A stretch of 64,000 nt of DNA from Nitrospira sp. (GCA_005116945.1 SWDH01000031.1:216925-280924), one strand, 5' to 3'. Shown: positions 33,217 through 42,930, counted from the first letter of the stretch. Numbers and translations are program-made. Notes: generated by a model from the sequence alone, not told the origin.

Positions 33217-34596
33217 ATGGCCGGATCTCACAAGCAGGCGAATACCGTTCCCTCCTGTGCTGACCCCATCCTCGCCGCTCGACTGGAAGCCATCAAACAG
33301 TTAGCCGGTGGGCTCTCTGAGCGAGTGGCAGTTATGGATCGCGGTTTCAACGTGATCTATGCCAATGAATCCGCATGGTCTGAAGACGTACCCGGTGGGT
33401 CTGGCCACCCGGCGAAGTGTTACGAGGCCTTTGCTCACAGGAGCGATCCCTGTGGTACCTGCCCGGCAACGAAACTGTATGAATCCCCCGAGGTCCAATC
33501 CGTGGCCTGTTCCTCCGGAGGGAATGGGACAGCCTGCGGGATGCATCAGGCATTTCCGCTCGTTTCGAGCAACGGTGAGGTCGAGACGGTGCTGGTGTTG
33601 TTCAAGGCGTCGCCAAAGCTTACGAAACCGGCGAGCCGTGAGCGTCCGGACGCGAAACAGGAATCGACGTTGGGTGAGTTGATCGGTTCGAGCGCGCCGA
33701 TGCGAGAAGTACTCGACATGATCCGGCTCGTGGCAGACAGTTCTGCAACTGTGCTGATTCAGGGAGAGAGCGGGACCGGCAAGGAACTGGCAGCCAAAAC
33801 GATTCACCAGACCAGCTATCGGCGGGACAAACCGTTCATCGTGGTCGATTGCGGTTCGCTGCCGGAAACGCTCCTGGAGAGTGAGTTGTTCGGCCATGTG
33901 AAGGGAGCCTTTACTGGAGCGCATGCCTCCAAACGAGGACTCTTCGAGGAGGCAGACGGCGGGACGATTTTCCTCGACGAAATCGCCGACACGACTCCGG
34001 TCTTTCAAGCGAAGTTGCTCCGGGTGCTCCAGGAGGGAGAGATCAAGCCGGTCGGGGGGAATCAGCCGATCAAGATCGATGCGCGGGTCATTTCGGCGAC
34101 GAACAAGGATCTGACCGAACTTGTGAAGGCCAAAGTTTTTCGGCAAGACCTGTACTACCGCCTTGCGGTGTTGCCGTTGTCTCTTCCTCCACTCCGTGAT
34201 CGGCAGGAAGACATTCCGCTCTTGGTGCAGCACTTCGTCGCATCGTCCTGTAAGCGCCACAAGCAGCCGATCCGGCAGGTGTCGCCGGATGTAATGCAGG
34301 CGCTTACCCAAGCCTCATGGCCCGGCAATGTCCGGGAGTTGCAACATTATCTCGAACGAGCGGTCGTCACGACCAGCGGTCCCGAGCTCACGTGCAAGGA
34401 CATTGTGGCGATGGGATCGGAACCGGCAGAGTACGATCTCCGCACCGTTGCGCGTGGAGCCACCCGCCAGGCAGAACGTGCGCGAATTCTTCAGGCACTC
34501 CAGCAAACTGGGAGCAATCGTGCCAAGGCCGCCAAGCTCCTCAAGATCAGCCGGGCGAGCCTGTACAACAAAATCCGCGACTATCAGATTGACTAG
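33217..34596 (+). CDS. PAS-type sigma-54-dependent transcription activator
   Basis: The N-terminal sensor region (about 1-145) resembles a PAS fold and is cysteine-rich (KCYEAF, PCGTCPATK, VACSS, TACGMHQ), which could bind a metal, cluster or heme; that is inference. The AAA+ domain (about 155-385) has GESGTGKELA, an intact GAFTGA loop in HVKGAFTGAHA and GGTIFLDEIAD. A Fis-type helix-turn-helix (NRAKAAKLLKISRASLYNKI) ends the protein. No receiver is fused; the preceding gene is one. The ATG is preceded by GAGAGG. Confidence 0.92.
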   Translation: MAGSHKQANTVPSCADPILAARLEAIKQLAGGLSERVAVMDRGFNVIYANESAWSEDVPGGSGHPAKCYEAFAHRSDPCGTCPATKLYESPEVQSVACSSGGNGTACGMHQAFPLVSSNGEVETVLVLFKASPKLTKPASRERPDAKQESTLGELIGSSAPMREVLDMIRLVADSSATVLIQGESGTGKELAAKTIHQTSYRRDKPFIVVDCGSLPETLLESELFGHVKGAFTGAHASKRGLFEEADGGTIFLDEIADTTPVFQAKLLRVLQEGEIKPVGGNQPIKIDARVISATNKDLTELVKAKVFRQDLYYRLAVLPLSLPPLRDRQEDIPLLVQHFVASSCKRHKQPIRQVSPDVMQALTQASWPGNVRELQHYLERAVVTTSGPELTCKDIVAMGSEPAEYDLRTVARGATRQAERARILQALQQTGSNRAKAAKLLKISRASLYNKIRDYQID

Positions 34597-34932
34597 CTCT
34601 CCGAATGCCCCTCTCTTCCCCACGTCTCTCATCCAATCGTTCAGAAAATTAGACAACGTAACTCATTATGTTTATATGTAGTGATCCTGGCGAGCCCTTG
34701 GTCGGTCTTATTCTGTAGAAATACGCGCCACAATTTGACCGCACAAATGATTCTCTTCCGTGGGCTAACCTCCGCAGTTGTCGATGAAATGTTTGAGGAG
34801 GCGTCGCGTACGAGCTCAGGCACGGCTGTTGCGAATGTGTAATAATAGGTGGAGGTCTGTTTGATTGGTACTTGGCCTCCGAGTGACTCTTTCCTCGACA
34901 AGGAGGAGAGGGTCGTCAGAAGGGAGAGTCTG
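34597..34932. other. Intergenic stretch upstream of a secreted protein
   Basis: No gene supported. It is relatively AT-rich for this window (34640-34690) and probably holds the promoter of the downstream gene, but no clear -24/-12 or -35/-10 pair could be assigned. Confidence 0.5.
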
Positions 34933-35568
34933 ATGAGCAGGATGTATTCGGCGATGGTTGTGTTAGTCCTCGCACTTGCCAGCCTGGTGGGATATGAATC
35001 TCCAGCAGTTGGAGAGGTGAATCCAATTCGTGTGGCAGAGATGCAGAAGACTCTTCGCGATCTCTGGCTCGGGCATATCTTTATGATTCAGCATGTCGTG
35101 TTGTTCAATACCTCGAACGATCCGGTGGCGCGGGATGCCGCCGATAAACAGGTCCTCGCCAACGCCAAACAGATTGCAAACGTGTTTATCCCGTTCTACG
35201 GCGAAGCGAGGTCTGCGAAGCTCTTTACCCTGCTGAGCGGTCACTATACCGCAGTCAAAGAATATTCCGAGGCCACCATCGCGGGGAATACCCGCCAACA
35301 GGATGCAGCACTGGTCCGCTTGGGGTCCAATGCCGACGACATCGATGGCTTCTTCATCGGCGTCAATCCCAACCACTTGCCGAAAGGTACCGTTCGAGGT
35401 CTGATCGAAGCGCATGGAGCCCACCATGTGCTCCAAATCAACCAGTACAAGAAAAAGGAGTACGCGAAGCTCGAAGAAACCTGGCCGATGATGCGCCAAC
35501 ACGTCTATGTCATTGCGGATACGCTCACGACGGCATTGGCGAAACAGTTTCCGGACAAGTTTCAATAA
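34933..35568 (+). CDS. Exported helical protein of unknown function
   Basis: ATG at 34933 follows GGGAGAG. A signal peptide (MYSAMVVLVLALASLVGY, then AVGEV) directs export. The mature 190 residues are helical with many histidines at regular places (LGHIFMIQHVV, SGHYTAVKEY, EAHGAHHVLQI), giving a possible metal or heme site. The pattern resembles a widespread uncharacterised family in which LGHxxWxRxVV and HGxHHxxQI are conserved, known to me only by resemblance. Not a glycosyltransferase by any visible motif. Downstream 35569-36097 holds no supported gene. Confidence 0.72.
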   Translation: MSRMYSAMVVLVLALASLVGYESPAVGEVNPIRVAEMQKTLRDLWLGHIFMIQHVVLFNTSNDPVARDAADKQVLANAKQIANVFIPFYGEARSAKLFTLLSGHYTAVKEYSEATIAGNTRQQDAALVRLGSNADDIDGFFIGVNPNHLPKGTVRGLIEAHGAHHVLQINQYKKKEYAKLEETWPMMRQHVYVIADTLTTALAKQFPDKFQ

Positions 35569-36097
35569 CTCGTGAGTGGCGCCGCCGCCGGGTCGGTTTC
35601 GAGAGACGGATATGTCAATCAAGTCGGTCTTGCAGGAAGGGGATCCTTTGCGCTACGATTTTGGCTGGTGGCGCGTCGGTTCCGTCAATGAGTACATGCA
35701 GAAGTGCAGTTCTATCTCGAACCTCCTGAACGCGCCGAACTGTGAACGGTCTATCAGTGGAAAACGTTGCTCTTCAATATCCTGATTGGATGTGAGGGAC
35801 ACCGGTGTCCTATCTTGTGCCAGTTTATTTACATCCCCCGTATATTCCGAAGACGATCATCCCGCAAAGACGTTGTGAGGTTGCGCCCACATCTGCTGAG
35901 GTTGACCAGTGCCGCTTTTTGGCTACATGTATGGCGATACGAAGCTGGACTGGCCTTGCGGGGATTCTCGATCGCATCAGCGGGCTCGGCATGACCGTGG
36001 GGTTTCAATTGTCGGGGAGCGCGTCGCAGCTGCAGATATGAAAGTGTGAGTTAGGGCCACAGGCATTGTGCGAGTTGTGTGAATGCGGGGGACCTTT
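35569..36097. other. Long gap between a secreted protein and a methyltransferase
   Basis: Several short frames exist (35576-35785, 35805-36041 plus strand), but none has family character, coherent codon use or a good start. The segment may be decayed coding DNA, because fragments such as GILDRISGLGMTVGFQL read like protein. I see no repeat copies. Confidence 0.4.
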
Positions 36098-37345
36098 ATG
36101 AGAGGACTGACCCGGGAACAGGCCATATTCTTAAGAGTGACTCGTGCCTACGTGAAGGAGGAACGACCGGATATGAGTTTCCGGTTTGCGTTCGACGGTG
36201 TTCCTCAGCCTGTGATCGGCAGCGGTTCAAGACGAGTGGAGGTGTTGTTTCATAATGCAGCGCGACTCTTTCAGCGGATATTCTTGGAAGGAAATATGGG
36301 GTTGGGCGAAGGGTATTCTGAAGGGCAAATAGAGGTCAAGGATGAAGACTATAAAGAGTTTTTGTGTATCTGTGTCTACGCGACGTCGCTACGCATTCTC
36401 CGGCATCTTTCGATCTTCGACATGATTGCCGCCGTCCGCGCCAGGGCGGGCGGGTATTTTACGAAGCCTCGGCAACATGCGACCATCGATAATCATTATT
36501 CTCTGAGCGACTGGTTTGAGAGTGACGATGACTCGAACACGTTCTTCCACTATTGGCTCGACCAGGATCATCGCATGTATTCTTGTGGGAAATGGGACCC
36601 GGAGACCAAGACTCTTGAAGAGTCTGAAACAAACAAATTGGAATTGTATGCCAAGCGAATGGGCATCGATGAGCGCAGCCGGGGAAACACGCTCCTCGAT
36701 TTGGGCTGTGGGTGGGGAGGGGTGTTGTTTTTTATGGCGGAGCGATTTGGCGTGCGCGCCAAAGGGCTGACCTTGTCCACCGCGCAGCATCGGTATATTA
36801 CACGAGAGATTGCCCATCGACAGTTGCACGATCTTGTCTCGGTGGAACTCAGGAATGTCCATGATATGGAGGGGAGATACGACTACATCATTTCCATCGG
36901 CATGTTGGAGCACATTACCGATTTCGATGACCTGTATAAGAAAATAGCCGGGGCTCTGAATCCCGGCGGGCAGGCGCTGATGCATTCGATCTATTCGGAG
37001 TCATGGTTCTACAAGGCAGATCGATGGTTCCTGAAATACATTTTCCCCTACGGAGCCTGTCCGAATTTTTCTTCCAACATGAAATGCTTCAGGAAATATT
37101 TCAACGTTGTGGAATCGAAAAAGATGCCGTACTTGTCCTATCCAAAAACGCTCGACGCATGGTTCGCAAATTTCTGTCACGCTGAGCCGCAGATTCGTAC
37201 ACTTCTACAACAGCGCAGCAAGGTCAAAGATGTGGATTTTGCGGTCAGGACGTTCAAGCACTACTTGGCAATCGCGTCCGTCAGTCTGACATTCGCCGGG
37301 TTTGTGGGACATACGCTCGTTAAGGACCCGAGAGTGCAATCGTAG
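36098..37345 (+). CDS. Cyclopropane-fatty-acid-synthase-type SAM methyltransferase
   Basis: A protein of about 415 residues. Domain order fits CFA synthase: an N-terminal region (LFHNAARLFQRIF, LGEGYSEGQIEV), then the SAM fold with motif I LLDLGCGWGGVLFFMA, then SIGMLEHITDFDDLYKK and the late FPYGACPNFSSN that corresponds to the active-site FPGGxxPS block. It would cyclopropanate membrane phospholipid acyl chains. Start chosen at the second Met (MRGLTREQ), because GGGGGACC lies just before it; the ATG 15 bp upstream has no site. It stands alone in the operon. Confidence 0.86.
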   Translation: MRGLTREQAIFLRVTRAYVKEERPDMSFRFAFDGVPQPVIGSGSRRVEVLFHNAARLFQRIFLEGNMGLGEGYSEGQIEVKDEDYKEFLCICVYATSLRILRHLSIFDMIAAVRARAGGYFTKPRQHATIDNHYSLSDWFESDDDSNTFFHYWLDQDHRMYSCGKWDPETKTLEESETNKLELYAKRMGIDERSRGNTLLDLGCGWGGVLFFMAERFGVRAKGLTLSTAQHRYITREIAHRQLHDLVSVELRNVHDMEGRYDYIISIGMLEHITDFDDLYKKIAGALNPGGQALMHSIYSESWFYKADRWFLKYIFPYGACPNFSSNMKCFRKYFNVVESKKMPYLSYPKTLDAWFANFCHAEPQIRTLLQQRSKVKDVDFAVRTFKHYLAIASVSLTFAGFVGHTLVKDPRVQS

Positions 37346-37506
37346 CCCGCACAACCCATGAGCGCGCTTTCGCGTGACGCGAAACATGAAGTGCTGAGTG
37401 CTGAGTTCGAAGTTCACGAAACCTCGAACTGTCGTCAATCCTGCGTGTTCTGCTCTTTCCGCTCATCACTCACCCCGAACCAAAAACTCGCAACTGGCCT
37501 CCGCCC
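37346..37506. repeat. Intergenic stretch with GTGCTGA heptads
   Basis: At 37391-37405 it contains GTGCTGA-GTGCTGAG, and an 18-bp stretch here (37390-37407) is identical to one inside the Ca2+-ATPase gene at 53453-53470. A TTCGAAG...CGAAC pair and a GCGCTTTCGCGTG palindrome add to the hairpin potential. Confidence 0.6.
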
Positions 37507-37983
37507 GTGATGGTTCTGTTGGTCTGGCTCCATGTGCTCGCGGCAGTCGCCTGGATCGGAGGGATGATTTTTCTTTCCCTGGTCCTGGCCCCCCTGGTCA
37601 GAAGTCGTAAGGCCTTGCCTGAATTTATGGCGCTCTTTCGTTCGGCCGCGCGCCGATTCCGCTTTGTGGTCTGGGGTGCCATTGCCGTCCTATTGAGCAC
37701 CGGCCCCGTGCTTCTTCAGCAGAGAGGCCTTTCTCTTCTCAATCCGGTCGAATGGCCACAGGTCTTGTGGATGAAGCTAGGATTGGTCGGAGCACTCCTT
37801 CTCCTCACAGCTACGCACGATCTTCTCCTCGGGCCACGGGTGAGGAAGATCAGTGCGCTCCCTGAGGGAGCCAGGTCTTCCTGGGAGCAGACCATCGTTC
37901 GTACGTCCTCCTGGGTGCCTCGTATCGCGCTCTTGCTTGCTCTTTTCGTACTTGGCGTAGCGGCGATGCTTGCGCGCTCTTAA
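37507..37983 (+). CDS. CopD-like / DUF4149-like small membrane protein
   Basis: A 158-residue protein with four hydrophobic helices. It opens VWLHVLAAVAWIGGMIFLSL, the His-containing first helix of CopD-type copper-transport or related membrane proteins, followed by FRFVVWGAIAVLLSTGPVLL and a late ATHDLLLGPR. Start: GTG at 37507 and ATG at 37510 are adjacent, and either is possible. Copper handling is only inferred; no copper gene neighbours it. Confidence 0.75.
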   Translation: MMVLLVWLHVLAAVAWIGGMIFLSLVLAPLVRSRKALPEFMALFRSAARRFRFVVWGAIAVLLSTGPVLLQQRGLSLLNPVEWPQVLWMKLGLVGALLLLTATHDLLLGPRVRKISALPEGARSSWEQTIVRTSSWVPRIALLLALFVLGVAAMLARS

Positions 37984-38237
37984 ATTCCTGTGCTGTCGCC
38001 TTCTGCCACAGTACGTTCCGTCATCGCTGTAGCAAGACGCCCCATAAGTCGCGGCATCTTCTCATTTGAATAGTTCAACCGCTGAATAACTCTAGAGAAA
38101 CTTGTGCGATCCTCTGAACGACGAACGGTCTTGGGTTTGCAAAGATTCTGTTCGCAACGTGGTTGTTTCCCTTCGCTTGGCGAGGAGGAACTATACGGTC
38201 ATCTCTAGCCTCTGTTCAACCTGCATAGGTGCCGGCT

Positions 38238-40046
38238 ATGCCAGTGAATAAAAAAACTTCTTTTTCGATCTTGTATGTCTTTCTCGCGATTTTTGCGGTC
38301 ATTCTCGTGCACGATTTCATCGTGGCCACGCAGAAGCTCGAAGAGATTCCGTACAGCGAATTCAAGTCGCTTCTGGCGGCCGGCAAAGTGGCGGAAGTCA
38401 CGCTGACTCAACAGCGAGTGACCGGGATGCTGAAACCTCAAGATATATCCAAAGAGCAGAAATTGTTTACGACCGTTCGTATTGAAGACCTCGATCTCAT
38501 CAAGGACCTCAGCGCGGGCAACAGCAAATTTAGCGGCACCATTGAAAGCACCTTCCTGCGCGATATTCTCTCCTGGGTCCTTCCGGCTGTGGTCTTCGTC
38601 GGCATTTGGTTCTTTGTCATGAAGCGGTTCGGACAGGGCCAAAGCGGGTTCATGACGGTGGGGCAGTCGAAGGCAAAAATCTATGCCGAGAAGGACACCA
38701 AAGTCACCTTCGCTGATGTGGAAGGTGTGGACGAGGCGAAGGAAGAACTGCGCGAGGTGATCGAGTTTCTGAAGACACCGGAAAAGTTCACGCGGCTTGG
38801 AGGAAAGATTCCGAAAGGGATCTTACTCGTCGGCCCGCCTGGAACCGGCAAGACGCTCCTGGCCCGCGCCGTGGCAGGAGAGGCTGGGGTGACCTTTTTC
38901 AGCATCAGCGGATCCGAATTCGTGGAAATGTTCGTCGGAGTGGGGGCAGCCCGCGTGCGGGACCTATTCGAACAGGCGAAGGGCAAAGCGCCCTGTATTA
39001 TCTTCATCGACGAGTTGGATGCGCTGGGGAAAGCACGAGGGATGGGACCGATGGCGCATGAGGAACGTGAGCAGACCTTGAACCAGCTGCTGGTTGAGAT
39101 GGACGGCTTCGATCCCCGCATTGGCGTCATTCTGATGGCGGCGACCAATCGGCCTGAAATCCTGGACCCAGCGCTGTTGCGGGCCGGACGGTTCGACAGG
39201 CAAGTCTTGGTCGATCGCCCGGATAAGATCGGCCGCCTGGCTATCTTGCGCGTTCATGCCAAACAGGTGACGCTGGGTCCCGATGCGGATCTCGAGGTGA
39301 TCGCCGGAATGACCCCCGGGTTTTCCGGCGCCGATCTCGCCAATATCATCAATGAAGCGACGCTTTTGGCCGTGCGCCGGGATAAGGAGCAGGTGGGCCT
39401 CCCCGAATTGCAAGAAGCGGTGGAGCGGGTTGTCGCAGGATTGGAAAAGAAGAACCGGGTGCTCAACAAGATGGAGAAAGAGCGGGTCGCCCACCATGAA
39501 GTGGGCCACGCCTTGGTGGCGTTGTCATTCCCAGGCGCAGACCCGATACAGAAAATCTCCATCATCCCCCGTGGGATTGCCGCGTTGGGCTATACCCTTC
39601 AACTCCCGACAGAGGATCGTTTCCTGATGACCAAGACGGAGCTGGAGAACAAGGTTGCCGTCTTACTTGGAGGACGGATTGCGGAAGAATTGATCTTCGG
39701 CGAGGCCTCCACGGGAGCGCAGAATGACCTAGTCAAGGCGACGGACATTGCCAAGAGCATGGTGAAATCCTACGGGATGAGCGAGAAGTTGGGAACCATC
39801 ACGCTCGATCGTGAACGCCAGCCTCTCATGATGCAGATCCAGGCGCCTCAGGAAAAAGGCGACTACTCGGAAGAGACCGCCCGCGAGATCGACTGCGAAG
39901 TGCGCCGCATCGTCGATGAGCAATACGAGCGCGTGAAGCGGCTGCTGACGGGACGCAAGGCCGCGCTCCTCGAAGGAGCGAAGAGGCTGCTCGAGCAAGA
40001 AGTGATCAGCGGCAGCGATCTGAAAGCCATCATGGACAAGTATTAG
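38238..40046 (+). CDS. ftsH: ATP-dependent membrane zinc protease FtsH
   Basis: Inner-membrane AAA+ protease of about 602 residues. Two transmembrane helices (about 8-25 and 112-132) frame a short periplasmic domain ([19 protein letters not shown]). The AAA+ module has [18 protein letters not shown] and the pore loop [14 protein letters not shown], and the zinc site is HEVGH (His420, Glu421, His424) with [16 protein letters not shown]. Start at the second Met (38238); the GTG at 38229 adds only MPA. The gene ends TAT-TAG directly joined to palindrome copy G. Confidence 0.95.
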   Translation: MPVNKKTSFSILYVFLAIFAVILVHDFIVATQKLEEIPYSEFKSLLAAGKVAEVTLTQQRVTGMLKPQDISKEQKLFTTVRIEDLDLIKDLSAGNSKFSGTIESTFLRDILSWVLPAVVFVGIWFFVMKRFGQGQSGFMTVGQSKAKIYAEKDTKVTFADVEGVDEAKEELREVIEFLKTPEKFTRLGGKIPKGILLVGPPGTGKTLLARAVAGEAGVTFFSISGSEFVEMFVGVGAARVRDLFEQAKGKAPCIIFIDELDALGKARGMGPMAHEEREQTLNQLLVEMDGFDPRIGVILMAATNRPEILDPALLRAGRFDRQVLVDRPDKIGRLAILRVHAKQVTLGPDADLEVIAGMTPGFSGADLANIINEATLLAVRRDKEQVGLPELQEAVERVVAGLEKKNRVLNKMEKERVAHHEVGHALVALSFPGADPIQKISIIPRGIAALGYTLQLPTEDRFLMTKTELENKVAVLLGGRIAEELIFGEASTGAQNDLVKATDIAKSMVKSYGMSEKLGTITLDRERQPLMMQIQAPQEKGDYSEETAREIDCEVRRIVDEQYERVKRLLTGRKAALLEGAKRLLEQEVISGSDLKAIMDKY

Positions 40047-40171
40047 CAGGATGCTCAAAATGACCGCCAGCTTCGTTCTCGGTTCATCAAAATCCTCAAC
40101 GTACCCCGCGGGTACGCCTCCGGTTTCGATTCGCCTGCGGCCTTGCTGGACGGCCATGTTGAGCATCCTGC
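40046..40171. repeat. Dispersed palindromic element, copy G (short type, inverted)
   Basis: A 126-bp copy in opposite orientation to C-E. Left end TAGCAGGATGCTCAAAATG begins inside the stop codon of ftsH, and the right end GTTGAGCATCCTGC closes the stem. The core contains GGTACGCCTCCGGTTTCG, as in copy A. Confidence 0.85.
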
Positions 40172-40279
40172 GCGAGGTTGTTCTGAGGTTCTAGATCTGC
40201 GAACCATTGAGTTCCCACTCTGCCACATTATTTTTCCGTCAGGCGCCTGGGGCGCAGCTCACATCGGCAATGAAGGTTG

Positions 40280-40756
40280 ATGAGGACATCGTTCAAGACC
40301 GGCCTGAGTTTTGGGCTCACGTCCGGAGTAATTACGACATTGGGGTTGATGGTGGGACTCCACTCAGGCACCCACTCACGAGCCGTCGTGATCGGTGGCA
40401 TCGTGACCATTGCGATTGCCGATGCCATGTCTGATTCGCTGGGCATTCATCTTGCGGAGGAATCGAAGAATAACGGGAACGTGTCGGAGATCTGGGAAAC
40501 GACCATTGCTACCTTCGTGGCCAAGTTTCTAATTGCACTGACCTTTGTGGCGCCGGTGCTACTGTTGCCCTTGGAACAGGCCATGGTGGTGAGTGTCGTA
40601 TGGGGCCTCATGCTGCTCGCAGGGCTGAGCTATTTCTTGGCGCAGGCTCAGCAGATCTCGGCTTGGAAAGTCATCACGGAGCATGTCGTCATGGGGGTCA
40701 GCGTGATCGTGATCGCGCACTTTGTGGGCGACTGGGTTCACGTGGCGTTAGGTTAG
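40280..40756 (+). CDS. VIT/CCC1-type divalent-metal transporter-like protein
   Basis: A 158-residue membrane protein with four to five helices. The first helix GLSFGLTSGVITTLGLMVGL and the second GGIVTIAIADAMSDSLGIHL, followed by AEESK, match the VIT1/CCC1 core; these move Fe2+ or Mn2+ in eukaryotes and bacteria. Start taken at ATG 40280 with AAGG upstream; a TTG at 40277 is adjacent. Substrate is inferred only. The stop (TAG) is immediately followed by GAGGATGCTGAAAAAG, a truncated end of the palindromic repeat. Confidence 0.78.
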   Translation: MRTSFKTGLSFGLTSGVITTLGLMVGLHSGTHSRAVVIGGIVTIAIADAMSDSLGIHLAEESKNNGNVSEIWETTIATFVAKFLIALTFVAPVLLLPLEQAMVVSVVWGLMLLAGLSYFLAQAQQISAWKVITEHVVMGVSVIVIAHFVGDWVHVALG

Positions 40757-40785
40757 GAGGATGCTGAAAAAGTTTATCAGCGGTT
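40754..40785. repeat. Truncated end of a dispersed palindrome (copy H)
   Basis: The sequence TAGGAGGATGCTGAAAAAGT begins at the stop codon of the VIT-like gene. It reproduces one inverted end of the element family with a single change (GAGG for CAGG), but the rest of the element is missing. Confidence 0.55.
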
Positions 40786-41138
40786 CTTATTCATTCAGTC
40801 TGTTCTGTCAATCTCGTTTGTTTGGTTAAGCCAGCCAGACTGATAGATCAGATGGCCACATCGACCTCGTCCGTCTCGCGTCGCGTCTGCACGCGTTCCA
40901 ACGAACCTTCATGGCAATGCGTGTAAGGAGCCCGCGCTTGTGACCTTGCCGGTCTGGCCCTCCAGGATCGTATGTTCCTGAAAGATGCCTATCGGGATCC
41001 CTAACGAGCAATCTGAAGCTGAAAACTAGGTGTATGAACCGGTCGAATGAGGTTGTCTTACTGGCCCTGAAGTGGATACTGCCACAGCCTTGTGGTAGAT
41101 TACGCCCGTTCTGGCGCAAAACAGGGCTGGAGGGAAAA

Positions 41139-41420
41139 ATGCGGAGGAGCATAATTCAATCCATGACCAAAGTGTGCCTCGCGAACTCCGTGCCTTCTCG
41201 TGGACGGCTTGACGCCAACGACTCAAAAAATCATCGGGTACACAATGGGTCTGCTTCGATGGGAGCAGCGCGGATTCATTGGTTGCATCCTCAGGTGTTT
41301 GATGAATCCGCACGAGAGCGGCGAACCGATCGGGAACGTCTGCGTGACGACCAACTGCGGCTTCTTCTGACAGAGATCCCTCCATTGACTGGATCCGTTT
41401 GGACTAAGATCGACGGCTAG
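41139..41420 (+). CDS. Possible small hypothetical protein
   Basis: 93 codons from an ATG preceded by GGAGGG at 5 bp. Composition is polar and basic (RERRTDRERLRDDQL near the end), with no signal peptide or membrane segment. I do not recognise it. The only support is the ribosome-binding site and the uninterrupted frame; it could be a chance frame in the nqr upstream region. Confidence 0.3.
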   Translation: MRRSIIQSMTKVCLANSVPSRGRLDANDSKNHRVHNGSASMGAARIHWLHPQVFDESARERRTDRERLRDDQLRLLLTEIPPLTGSVWTKIDG

Positions 41421-41450
41421 AGTGCGTGAAGACGGAGCCTATATTTGACA

Positions 41451-41468
41451 GGAGATGCATTCATCTCC
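41451..41468. promoter_or_regulatory. Inverted repeat in the nqr leader
   Basis: GGAGATG-CATT-CATCTCC is a perfect 7-bp inverted repeat with a 4-bp loop, directly after TTGACA (41445-41450). It lies about 107 bp upstream of the nqrA start. It may be a repressor operator or a leader hairpin; I see no good -10 box at standard distance from the TTGACA. Confidence 0.3.
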
Positions 41469-41574
41469 AAGTCCCGCCGTTTTGCACCAACTCGGATCAT
41501 ACAATCCGGCTGTTCTAATACGGTTGATCAGATCGATGCATTATGACAGCAGGAACTCAAATACAACTTCTATG

Positions 41575-42930
41575 ATGTTCAGAATCAAAAAAGGCTTGGA
41601 TCTGCCGATCAGCGGGAAACCGGAGCAGCGTGTCCATATTGCCAAAGCGGTCCGCCACGTTGCCGTTCTGGGCGTGGATTATATAGATCTCAAACCCTCC
41701 ATGCTGGTAGCCGAAGGGGACAGGGTTAAGCTCGGCCAAGCACTGTTCGAGCACAAGAAGCTACCAGGCGTGCGCGTCACTGCTCCGGGGGCCGGCGAGG
41801 TGATTGCCATCAAGCGTGGAGCTGAACGCATGCTCCAGTCAGTCATCATCCGGCTTGACGAAACCGAAGACGAGGAGCCCTTCACTACGTACAGTGCCGA
41901 CCAACTGGTCAGCTTGACTGAAGCGCAGGTTGTGGAAAATCTTTTGGGATCGGGTCTGTGGGTGACGTTACGGACGCGGCCCTATAGCAAGATTCCCGAC
42001 CCAGCCACCCGTCCGGCTGCCATCTTCGTGACGGCGATGGACAGCAACCCGCTGGCCGCCGATCCCGTTCCAATTATTACAGCGGAGGCTGAGTCGTTCG
42101 GCCATGGCCTGACGGTGCTCTCGCGCCTTGGCCCCATGCCGCTGTGGGTGTGCAAGTCACCCGCAGCTGACCTGCCGTTGCCACAGGGTTTAGACCACGT
42201 CCGCCAGGCGAGTTTCGAAGGCCCTCACCCAGCCGGTCTGCCGGGAACACACATTCATTTTCTCGAACCGGTAGACGTCAACAAGACTGTCTGGCATCTC
42301 AACTATCAAGAGGTGATTGCGATCGGCAAGCTGTTTACCAGCGGCCGGTTATGGACCGGACGCATCATCGCGCTAGGCGGGCCTCAAGCCAAACAGCCAC
42401 GCCTGTTGCAGACCAGGCTCGGCGCCTGTATCGAGGAGTTGATCGAGGGTGAGCTTCAGGCCGGTGAGAGCCGCGTCATCTCCGGCTCGATCTGGTCGGG
42501 GCGTCATGCCGCCGACTGGTCGTCCTATCTGGGGCGCCATCATTTACAGATATGTGTGCTTCAGGAAGGGGTAGAACGAACGTTCATGGGCTGGTTCGCA
42601 CCCGGGCGGAGAACATTTTCCCAGAGCAACGTCATGCTGTCGAGTCTCTTCCGTTACCGCAAGGAGGAGTTTGGGTTGACCACCGGGCTGAACGGAAGTC
42701 TGCGCGCCATGGTGCCATTCGGTAACTTCGAGGATATCATGCCTCTGGACATCCTCCCGACGCAGCTGCTGCGCTACCTGGTTGTGGGCGACACCGACAT
42801 GGCGCAAAAGCTGGGCTGCATGGAACTGGACGAGGAAGACCTTGCATTGTGCTCCTTCGTGTGCGTGGGCAAGAACGACTACGGCCCGGTGCTGCGGAGC
42901 GTGCTGAGCCAGATTGAGAGAGAAGGCTGA
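41575..42930 (+). CDS. nqrA: Na+-translocating NADH:quinone reductase subunit A
   Basis: Peripheral subunit of the sodium-pumping NADH:quinone reductase. The start of the family sequence MFRIKKGLDLPISGKPEQ is at 41575 (an ATG also at 41572). A longer frame from 41455 adds 40 residues of unusual composition and is not used. The family blocks AVLGVDYIDLKPSMLVAEGD, KLPGVRVTAPGAGEVIAI and the late MVPFGNFEDIMPLDILPTQL are all present. Length of about 451 residues is normal. It heads nqrABCDEF-apbE-nqrM with overlapping or near-zero spacing. Confidence 0.94.
   Translation: MFRIKKGLDLPISGKPEQRVHIAKAVRHVAVLGVDYIDLKPSMLVAEGDRVKLGQALFEHKKLPGVRVTAPGAGEVIAIKRGAERMLQSVIIRLDETEDEEPFTTYSADQLVSLTEAQVVENLLGSGLWVTLRTRPYSKIPDPATRPAAIFVTAMDSNPLAADPVPIITAEAESFGHGLTVLSRLGPMPLWVCKSPAADLPLPQGLDHVRQASFEGPHPAGLPGTHIHFLEPVDVNKTVWHLNYQEVIAIGKLFTSGRLWTGRIIALGGPQAKQPRLLQTRLGACIEELIEGELQAGESRVISGSIWSGRHAADWSSYLGRHHLQICVLQEGVERTFMGWFAPGRRTFSQSNVMLSSLFRYRKEEFGLTTGLNGSLRAMVPFGNFEDIMPLDILPTQLLRYLVVGDTDMAQKLGCMELDEEDLALCSFVCVGKNDYGPVLRSVLSQIEREG

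Larger units (their letters stand above)
40786..41574. other. Gap before the nqr operon
   Basis: About 790 bp with no firmly supported gene. The GTTTGTTTGGTTAAG phrase at 40809 also occurs at 19845. A plus-strand frame at 41139-41420, with GGAGGG before its ATG, could encode a 93-residue protein (LHPQVFDESARERRTDRERL inside) but is not recognised. From 41421 on is the nqr leader. Confidence 0.4.

Noticed and set aside
40277-40282. TTG at 40277 as the VIT-like gene start
   Set aside because: ATG at 40280 is in the same frame, next to an AAGG site, and is more likely.
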